Shown here: positions 1-4,557 of the stretch, in pieces
Position numbering within the stretch: position 1 is the first letter of the stretch
Layout: each line of letters opens with the position of its first letter
NCBI GenBank assembly: GCA_002338895.1
Contig: DDJH01000163.1
Location: 262-5,982, forward strand
DNA: 5,721 nucleotides
Origin: Lentisphaeria bacterium UBA1829
GTDB taxonomy: Bacteria; Verrucomicrobiota; Lentisphaeria; Victivallales; UBA1829
Direction: 5' to 3'
The notes under the pieces: generated by a model
What the model was told of the DNA's origin: nothing
The model's database searches: none
Seen by the model: the letters and a program-made list of their open reading frames with translations, nothing else
Position numbers and translations under genes: made by a program

Positions 1-1
1 G

Positions 2-34
2 CCTCCGCCGCGTCATCACAGAGGCCGCTGGTAA
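2..34 (+). CDS. possible 3' end of an unidentified plus-strand gene
   Basis: A reading frame open from the left edge ends at a TAA at 32-34, with a second in-frame stop (TGA, 38-40) just after it. The frame ends six bases before the stem of a strong plus-strand terminator, which implies that some gene enters from the left. Only about ten residues are visible (PPPRHHRGRW), too few to name a product. The next frame over stays open through the terminator to a TGA at 87-89 and is less likely because it would run through the hairpin. The gene's existence is inferred from the terminator, not from the peptide. Confidence 0.3.
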   Translation, partial: PPPRHHRGRW

Positions 35-39
35 GGCTG

Positions 40-78
40 AATCCCGGCAGACTGAAACAGATCCGCCGGGATTTTTTT
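40..78 (+). terminator. rho-independent terminator, plus strand
   Basis: A perfect 9-bp stem (AATCCCGGC at 40-48 pairing with GCCGGGATT at 65-73) with a 16-nt loop is followed by a run of seven T (72-78). On the opposite strand the hairpin is not followed by T residues, so it acts on rightward transcription. It would end a gene entering from the left edge and protects the leftward glycosidase operon from convergent read-through. Confidence 0.85.
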
Positions 79-87
79 GTTTCAAAT

Positions 88-126
88 GAAAAAAGAAGGC
101 GGAGAGAGCCGGGACTCTTCTCCGCC
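88..126 (-). terminator. rho-independent terminator of the GH130-GH36 operon
   Basis: Read on the minus strand, GGCGGAG (126-120) pairs with CTCCGCC (104-98) and, after one bulged base, AGAG (118-115) pairs with CTCT (108-105) around a six-base loop. The stem is followed by TTCTTTTTTC (97-88). It begins 25 bases past the GH36 stop codon, the expected place for the operon's terminator. Confidence 0.85.
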
Positions 127-151
127 GAAATTCAGCGCAACCGACGCCAGG

Positions 152-2290
152 TTATTTCCGTTTGAGATGCAGGATGCGGCAATCGTAATCGCCAACGAGA
201 GCGGCATGGAGGCCAACCTGAGCGAGACCGCGTCCGGTCATCGGGGTGTACTTTGCGAATTCCGCAAAATATTCCGCCTGATCCGGAATTACGGTTCCAT
301 GACATTCAATCTCGTAAACCGCATCCGGATCAAGTCCCGGAACCAGGAAGAAGGGAACCCGGTCACCGAACTGGATGGAGGCGCCAAGCACAAAGACAAC
401 CGCCTCGGAACGGTCTTTCGCGACATACTCGTAGATTGCATACGGATGTTCGAACGCGCTTGCCAGACGGTAAAAATCGCCGTTGTGAATCACCGGACGA
501 AGCTTTTTGTAGAGATCGACGTAAGAGCGGATTTCCGCAATTTCCTCATCGGAGCACTTGCCGAGCGGCTTGCCGCATGCGAGCGAGCCGAGCATTCCGC
601 AATATGCCTGGAACTTCAGCGGCGTGGTGCGGTTGTTCACGTGGCGCATCGTATCGCTGATGTGGCACGCTCCGCCCGCCATGCGCGGCATGTTCATGTA
701 GGTAAAGCCTTCATGAAGCTTCAGAATGTCAAGGGCGTCCTGGTTGTCGCTGCGGTTGATGCGCCCGAACGAACGGGTCATCTGCAGTGAAGTGCGTCCG
801 GCTCCGCTTGCGCAGTTCTCCATCAGGAGGGACGGGAAATCCTTCGCGAGGGTCTGGAAAATCCAGTCGAGGTTGTGCGCATAATCAATCCAGATGCGTT
901 CCGCGCCGCCGGGAGAGGAGAAGAAGGTGTTCATATCCAGCTTGAGATAGCTGATGCCCGTCTCCGCGACCAGCTTGTGAATGGAGGTGTAGAGATAATC
1001 TGCGACTTCGGGGTTGGCGAGGTTGAGCATTATACTGTGACGGTCGGCGTCTCCGCGGTAACGGACATCCGGTTCGCAGCCGGGATAAGCCATTGCCCAC
1101 TCGGGATGCTCCTTGTAGAGATTGCTCTTTATCTCAAACGCCTCAGGCTCAATCCAGAGGCCGAAAGTCATTCCGAGCTTGGCGACCTCCTCGATCACCG
1201 GACGGAGACCGTTCGGGAATTTGACGGGATCGGGATACCAGTCTCCGAGCGCATGCTGCCAGCCGTCGTCAATGACAAACAGTTCGGATCCGATTCTTGC
1301 GGCGGTGCGTGCAGTCTCGATCACATTCTTCTCATTGACATTCAGCGCGAGGCTACCCCAGGTGTTTGTAAGCATCGGGAGCTCCTTGTGCGCAACGCCG
1401 GACGGCAGAAGCGAGTCGTCCTGCCAGCGGTGAAGGATACGGCTCATTTCGCCGAAACCGTCCGGAGTGAAACCGGCAACGAAGTCCGGAGTATCGAACG
1501 TTTCACCCGGTTTCAGAGTGAAACGGGAATCGAAATCGTTGATGCCGCCGGAAATGTTGCCGCGCTCGTAACAGTCGCGCTCAAAAACGATTTTCCAGTT
1601 GCCCGACCAGAGAACCGAACCGAAGAAAACGCGTCCGGAGAACTCGTTTGCGGAACCGTCATCCATCGCGAAAAACGGGATATGGTACGGTCCGGTGATG
1701 CCTGTACGGCTTTCGATTGTGAACTTGCCCGGAGTAAGCTTTTCATGGCAGGGCATCGCCTCTTTGCCCCAGTGTCCGGCGAGATGAGTGACGCGCCAGT
1801 CGGTCACGTCGCCCGGAAGATGCCAGGTTGCGGAAGCGAAGTTTTCCACGCCGATTCCCGCATTGCCTTCATTGATGAAAGAACAGGAACGGACGAGCAC
1901 CTCTTTATAAAGTTTGTAACGGAGCTTCAGCACCAGCGGATGCATTGCGTCGCGGAAGGAGAGAACGAGCGAGTCATCCCCCTTCTCGAATCCGGTGAAA
2001 CGGAAATCGGACGCGCGGATCCCGTCGGGAAAGGTGAATTTGAGCGCGGATTCGTCAAAGAATTTTCCGCCGAAAACGGAAAGTTCACGGTAAAACGCCG
2101 TCACATCCGCCATGCTTCTGTGACGGTAGACCTGGCGCTGTTCCGGAGTCGGCATGTCATCCGAGCAGAAGAGCGGAGCGCCCCAGTAAAGGTTGACGGG
2201 AAGCCCGGTCTCCATCAGAGTGAAGCCGTAGCTCATCACATCGTTTGTGAGGAGGAAGCGGGTATTGTCCTTGTCAATCTGGATGTTCAT
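152..2290 (-). CDS. GH36 alpha-galactosidase
   Basis: This 712-residue protein is a predicted family GH36 (clan GH-D) retaining alpha-galactosidase, removing terminal alpha-galactose from galactomannan fragments or raffinose-type sugars. Its length is usual for bacterial GH36. An N-terminal beta-sandwich (about residues 1-290, with SYGFTL and NLYWGAPLF) is followed by a TIM barrel (about 300-600) and a C-terminal beta domain. Barrel motifs in order are FVIDDGW (338-344), WIEPE (379-383), YLKLDMN with the expected nucleophile Asp452, ENCASGAGR (491-499) and RSDNQD with the expected acid/base Asp515. KLDMN replaces the commoner KWDMN, and NCASGAGR a more usual CSGGGGR-type loop, so this is a divergent branch. 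There is no signal peptide, so the enzyme is probably cytoplasmic and acts on imported oligosaccharides. The ATG at 2290 is chosen because GGAAGG lies nine bases upstream; an in-frame ATG at 2314 would lie inside GH130 and lacks that spacing. The gene sits two bases after GH130. Substrate choice is inferred. Confidence 0.92.
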   Translation of the reverse strand: MNIQIDKDNTRFLLTNDVMSYGFTLMETGLPVNLYWGAPLFCSDDMPTPEQRQVYRHRSMADVTAFYRELSVFGGKFFDESALKFTFPDGIRASDFRFTGFEKGDDSLVLSFRDAMHPLVLKLRYKLYKEVLVRSCSFINEGNAGIGVENFASATWHLPGDVTDWRVTHLAGHWGKEAMPCHEKLTPGKFTIESRTGITGPYHIPFFAMDDGSANEFSGRVFFGSVLWSGNWKIVFERDCYERGNISGGINDFDSRFTLKPGETFDTPDFVAGFTPDGFGEMSRILHRWQDDSLLPSGVAHKELPMLTNTWGSLALNVNEKNVIETARTAARIGSELFVIDDGWQHALGDWYPDPVKFPNGLRPVIEEVAKLGMTFGLWIEPEAFEIKSNLYKEHPEWAMAYPGCEPDVRYRGDADRHSIMLNLANPEVADYLYTSIHKLVAETGISYLKLDMNTFFSSPGGAERIWIDYAHNLDWIFQTLAKDFPSLLMENCASGAGRTSLQMTRSFGRINRSDNQDALDILKLHEGFTYMNMPRMAGGACHISDTMRHVNNRTTPLKFQAYCGMLGSLACGKPLGKCSDEEIAEIRSYVDLYKKLRPVIHNGDFYRLASAFEHPYAIYEYVAKDRSEAVVFVLGASIQFGDRVPFFLVPGLDPDAVYEIECHGTVIPDQAEYFAEFAKYTPMTGRGLAQVGLHAALVGDYDCRILHLKRK

Positions 2291-2292
2291 GA

Positions 2293-3255
2293 TTATTTTC
2301 CTTCCAGGCACCATTCGACAATCTCGTCGACGTTTCCGGTTGCAAGGTTGATTGTGGTATCCGCGCCGCCGTAGTAGATGCGAAGCTGACGGGTTTCCGG
2401 TTCGACAACCGCGCCGGTTGCAAAGCAGACTTCCGGAATGACGCCGAGGTGTTCATACTCGGTCTCCGGAGTCAGAAGATAGCTCTTCATGCAGCCGAGA
2501 ATCTTTTCCGGATTCTCCAGATCAAGCAGCAATGCGCCGAGACTGTAGCGGAAGCCGCAGAAAGTGTTCTGCACGCCGTGAATGATTTCAAGCCACCCCT
2601 TCTCCGTTTTGATGGGAACGGTCGGACCGACTTTGAGACCGTTCCAGGGAACGAAGCCGCGCTTGAGCAGCGGACGGTGCTCCCCCCAGTGGATCAGGTC
2701 GTTCGAGCGCGAAAGCCAGATGTGCGCAAACGATTTTTCATACGGCGCACCGACGCTGTACGGACGTTCCAGACGGACATACTGTCCATTGATTTTTTCG
2801 GGGAAGAGACACGGCACGCGGTTGTGCGGAAGCGCGGTGATTTCGATCGGCTCAACCGTCTCGAAATCGGTTGTGCGGTAAAGCAGAGCGCAGCAGCCCC
2901 ACTCAGAATTCGCCGGACGGATGATGTAGTAGCAGTTCTCTTCCGCAAAGTAAGTCACGCGGCAGTCGATGGGATGAAAATCGAGGTCACCGAATTTTTT
3001 GTCCGGATCCACTTCAAAAATCGGCTTTTTGCGGATTGTGAAGTGTAGGCCGTCGGTACTCTCCGCCACATGGCAGCGGGCGAACTTTTCATTGCGCGGA
3101 ATTACCGCAACCAGCAGAATGGTGCGTCCGTCCGGCGTCATGACCTGACCGGGATTGAAAACCTGGTCCGCAGGACACCACGGAAATTCCTCCGGGGCAA
3201 AGATCGGATTCCCTTCATAGCGGGTCAGCAGCGATTTGTAACCTCTTTCTCTCAT
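2293..3255 (-). CDS. GH130 beta-mannoside phosphorylase or hydrolase
   Basis: This 320-residue protein has the length and motif order of family GH130, five-bladed beta-propeller enzymes that phosphorolyse (or in some subfamilies hydrolyse) beta-mannosides. Visible motifs are NPGQV (34-38), AESTDGLHF (64-72), PIDCRV (95-100) with the expected catalytic Asp97, LFPEKINGQYVRLERP (150-165), GPTVPIKTEKGWLEIIHG (210-227) and YYGGADTTINLAT (294-306). Arg in RLERP, Lys in GLKVG and His in IIHG fall at positions that, in the family's mannoside phosphorylases, help bind phosphate, which favours phosphorolysis. The usual LLYR after the first strand is changed to LLVAV, and DCR replaces the common EDPR, so the subfamily and linkage (beta-1,4 versus beta-1,2) are uncertain. 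No signal peptide is present, so it should be cytoplasmic. The ATG at 3255 has AGAGGAG seven bases upstream; a start at 3345 would add 30 unlike residues through the promoter region. It is the first gene of the operon with GH36. Confidence 0.9.
   Translation of the reverse strand: MRERGYKSLLTRYEGNPIFAPEEFPWCPADQVFNPGQVMTPDGRTILLVAVIPRNEKFARCHVAESTDGLHFTIRKKPIFEVDPDKKFGDLDFHPIDCRVTYFAEENCYYIIRPANSEWGCCALLYRTTDFETVEPIEITALPHNRVPCLFPEKINGQYVRLERPYSVGAPYEKSFAHIWLSRSNDLIHWGEHRPLLKRGFVPWNGLKVGPTVPIKTEKGWLEIIHGVQNTFCGFRYSLGALLLDLENPEKILGCMKSYLLTPETEYEHLGVIPEVCFATGAVVEPETRQLRIYYGGADTTINLATGNVDEIVEWCLEGK
2300..2305 (-). promoter_or_regulatory. ribosome binding site deciding the GH36 start
   Basis: Minus-strand GGAAGG lies nine bases before the ATG at 2290 and inside the last codons of GH130. 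The GH130 stop (TAA, 2295-2293) falls between this site and the start codon. Ribosomes finishing GH130 therefore arrive on the GH36 initiation site, consistent with translational coupling. Confidence 0.75.
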
Positions 3256-3262
3256 GGAACAA

Positions 3263-3269
3263 CTCCTCT
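3263..3269 (-). promoter_or_regulatory. ribosome binding site deciding the GH130 start
   Basis: Minus-strand AGAGGAG ends seven bases before the ATG at 3255. It is the strongest Shine-Dalgarno match in the control region and argues against the longer in-frame start at 3345. Confidence 0.8.
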
Positions 3270-3288
3270 GTTTTTTTCGGGTTCCTCC

Positions 3289-3319
3289 ATAATTTGCACC
3301 GTGCAACCGGAAAAAACAA
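3289..3319 (-). promoter_or_regulatory. candidate promoter of the GH130-GH36 operon
   Basis: On the minus strand TTGTTT (3319-3314) and AATTAT (3294-3289, four of six matches to TATAAT) are 19 bases apart. The -35 match is poor and the spacer long, as is common for promoters needing an activator. The palindrome at 3294-3306 falls in the spacer and touches the -10, and the repeat at 3342-3361 lies just over 20 bases upstream of the -35. This is a weak call made from position and sequence alone. Confidence 0.3.
3294..3306. promoter_or_regulatory. perfect palindrome, probable repressor operator
   Basis: TTGCAC and GTGCAA are exact reverse complements around one central base (3300), giving a 13-bp operator-like palindrome. 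It is placed 39-51 bases upstream of the GH130 start codon and overlaps the candidate promoter. Dyad sites of this size are typical of LacI/GalR or GntR repressors. The local LacI-type gene is now a fragment, so this may be an orphaned operator, or one still used by a paralogue elsewhere. Confidence 0.5.
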
Positions 3320-3341
3320 GAGCAAATCATCAGGAATCGAC

Positions 3342-3361
3342 GCAAAAGAAAGCAACAGAAA
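3342..3361. repeat. tandem 10-bp direct repeat upstream of GH130
   Basis: GCAAAAGAAA (3342-3351) is followed directly by GCAACAGAAA (3352-3361), nine of ten bases identical. The second unit contains CAACAGAAA, which also occurs at 3601-3609 and, inverted, at 3559-3567 beside the AraC promoter. One helical turn between units suits the two helix-turn-helix motifs of one AraC-type monomer reaching adjacent major grooves. This makes it a candidate activator site for the operon (inference). Confidence 0.45.
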
Positions 3362-3378
3362 AACCGATCAATGCAACA

Positions 3379-3555
3379 TTATTTATGTGCCGGAATCGCA
3401 ACCGAACCGCGTTCATGCAGAAGACAGTCGACAAGGACGTCGGAAGAGACCGCTTCGCTGCGGCGCAGACGCTCCAGCATATCGAACGCCTCACGGGCGA
3501 GCACCTCGAAATTCTGCTGAACGGTCGTCAGCGGAGGCTCCAGGACGGCAGTGAA
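3379..3555 (-). pseudogene. C-terminal remnant of a LacI/GalR-type transcriptional regulator
   Basis: The minus strand holds an open frame of 58 codons ending at TAA (3381-3379), with no credible start. It begins FTAVLEPPLTTVQQNFEV and continues LAREAFDMLERL, then a variable stretch, then VLVDCLLHERGSVAI. This matches, in order, the end of the periplasmic-binding-protein-like sensor domain of LacI/GalR regulators: PPLTTV followed by a helix of the GR-A-ELL type, then the closing LV-C-L-ERGSV strand. The rest of the sensor domain and the DNA-binding domain, some 280 or more residues, are missing. An in-frame stop lies at 3558-3556 and the plus-strand AraC gene occupies the DNA beyond. The remnant points toward GH130 on the same strand, so it was probably that operon's earlier regulator. 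It could also come from a GntR-type protein with a LacI-like sensor, since the N-terminus cannot be seen. Confidence 0.8.
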
Positions 3556-3558
3556 TTA

Positions 3559-3609
3559 TTTCTGTTGTTTTTTTGAAATCCCATGCTATGTTAGTCTCAA
3601 CAACAGAAA
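3559..3609. repeat. 11-bp perfect inverted repeat flanking the AraC-gene promoter
   Basis: TTTCTGTTGTT (3559-3569) and AACAACAGAAA (3599-3609) are exact reverse complements separated by 29 bases, centre to centre 40 bp or about four helical turns. The left arm overlaps the candidate -35 and the right arm ends ten bases before the ATG. A ten-of-eleven copy of the right arm lies at 3351-3361 upstream of GH130. The likely role is autoregulation by the AraC protein. A 5'-leader hairpin is less likely because the left arm would lie upstream of transcription start. Confidence 0.6.
3565..3592 (+). promoter_or_regulatory. candidate promoter of the AraC-family gene
   Basis: TTGTTT (3565-3570) and TATGTT (3587-3592, four of six matches to TATAAT) are separated by 16 bases and lie 28 bases before the start codon. 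The -35 is weak. The pair sits inside the 11-bp inverted repeat, which supports a regulated start site here, but the call rests on consensus matching only. Confidence 0.35.
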
Positions 3610-3619
3610 GAAGCTTGAA

Positions 3620-4543
3620 ATGATTCCGGAACTGACCCCGCAAACCCGAGAAGAAAGCGTACTCCGCATGATAAATCCGTCCGTCGGTCCGATCTGCCGG
3701 ACGAACTGGAAGAGCGGACACATCGAGCGGAACCGCCGGATTTACGACTATGAATTCGTCTATTTTTCTTCCGGAAACGGCCGCGTCATGACGGAATCAA
3801 AAGTCTTCTCCTGCACTCCGGGCGACCTCATTCTCATTCCGCCCGGAATCATCCACTGCACGGTTTGCGACTCTCCGGCGGAACGCTGGTGCATTCACTT
3901 CGACTGGTACGGCGACTGCTCCGCGCACTATGACAAACCCGCCATTTTTGTTTATCTTGACGAAAACGAACCTTTTGACGAATCCGCCATCGCGCTTCCG
4001 CCCCCGGAAAGGCTGAACGCGGACTTCCCGCTGAAGAAAACGGTTCCGGAGCAGGACCGGCCGCTCATGATGAAACTGCTGAATGAATATTTTCTGCTCT
4101 CTTCATCCAGCCTGAAAGAGGAATTTCACAGACAAGGGCTGCTGCTGACGATTCTCGGGCTTGCCCTGAACAGCGATTCAACCCCGCTCTCCAGGGAGAA
4201 AAAACGCAATTCCCGTTTTTTTGAGGCGAAAAGCATCATTGACATGCAATTCATGAATTCCGACTTCACCGTCATGCAGCTGGCGGCGGAACTGCATCTC
4301 TCGCCGAATCATCTGACCCGGCTCTTCCGGCTCAACATCGGATTCTCCGCGCACAATTATCTCATGCTGCGCCGGCTCTCTCTTGCAAAGCAGCTTTTAG
4401 AGGAAACGGATCTGCCGGTTTCCGAAATCGCGGACGACTGCGGATTTGAAGATCCGAACTATTTCGCCCGCTGTTTCCGGAAACACGCCGGTTGCGCCCC
4501 CTCCGCATTCCGGAACAGGGGACACAGCCGGATTTCTCTTTAA
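3620..4543 (+). CDS. AraC-family transcriptional regulator, likely activator of the adjacent operon
   Basis: This 307-residue protein has the usual AraC/XylS layout and length. The N-terminal cupin-like ligand-binding domain (about 25-125) shows YEFVYFSSGNG, TPGDLILIPPGIIHC and the following WCIHFDW. A linker and helical dimer region follow (about 140-200). The C-terminal DNA-binding domain (about 204-300) has both helix-turn-helix motifs: FTVMQLAAELHLSPNHLTRLF and LPVSEIADDCGFEDPNYFARCF, ending in the typical FRKHAGCAPSAFRN. It probably senses a sugar and controls the divergent GH130-GH36 operon and itself. The ATG at 3620 is preferred, with a modest AAAGAAG about seven bases upstream. An in-frame GTG at 3551 would add 23 residues encoded by the promoter and inverted repeat. 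It appears to have replaced an older LacI-type regulator whose remnant lies just upstream. Its 3' end converges on the next gene with a 14-bp gap. The ligand is not identifiable. Confidence 0.93.
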   Translation: MIPELTPQTREESVLRMINPSVGPICRTNWKSGHIERNRRIYDYEFVYFSSGNGRVMTESKVFSCTPGDLILIPPGIIHCTVCDSPAERWCIHFDWYGDCSAHYDKPAIFVYLDENEPFDESAIALPPPERLNADFPLKKTVPEQDRPLMMKLLNEYFLLSSSSLKEEFHRQGLLLTILGLALNSDSTPLSREKKRNSRFFEAKSIIDMQFMNSDFTVMQLAAELHLSPNHLTRLFRLNIGFSAHNYLMLRRLSLAKQLLEETDLPVSEIADDCGFEDPNYFARCFRKHAGCAPSAFRNRGHSRISL

Positions 4544-4557
4544 TGCCGCTTTCGCGC

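Noticed and set aside
77..790. Plus-strand open frame of 237 codons at the left end.
   Set aside because: It starts between the two terminators, runs through the minus-strand terminator hairpin and then antisense to GH36, and its product resembles no family.
2291..2314. Start of the GH36 protein at ATG 2314.
   Set aside because: It would add eight residues overlapping GH130. The ATG at 2290 has GGAAGG nine bases upstream and gives the usual family N-terminus.
875..2374. Long plus-strand open frame of 499 codons opposite the GH36 gene.
   Set aside because: It lies antisense to a protein with clear GH36 motifs, its translation shows no recognisable domain, and it runs on into the GH130 gene. 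Long antisense frames are common in GC-rich coding DNA.
3256..3345. 30-residue N-terminal extension of GH130 from an ATG at 3345.
   Set aside because: It would be encoded by the palindrome and promoter region, has no family similarity, and the ATG at 3255 has a strong ribosome binding site. Its hydrophobic start (FLMICSCFF) is not a convincing signal peptide in that context.
3294..3576. Short plus-strand open frames in the control region.
   Set aside because: They are antisense to the LacI remnant or cross promoter sequence, lack good ribosome binding sites, and their translations are low-complexity. The minus-strand frame gives the recognisable family match instead.
3559..3609. The 11-bp inverted repeat as the terminal repeat of a small transposable element.
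   Set aside because: Only 29 bases lie between the arms, no target-site duplication is apparent, and a near-copy beside the GH130 promoter fits a regulatory site better.
3551..3619. Start of the AraC protein at GTG 3551.
   Set aside because: The extra residues would be encoded by the inverted repeat and candidate promoter, and no ribosome binding site precedes the GTG.
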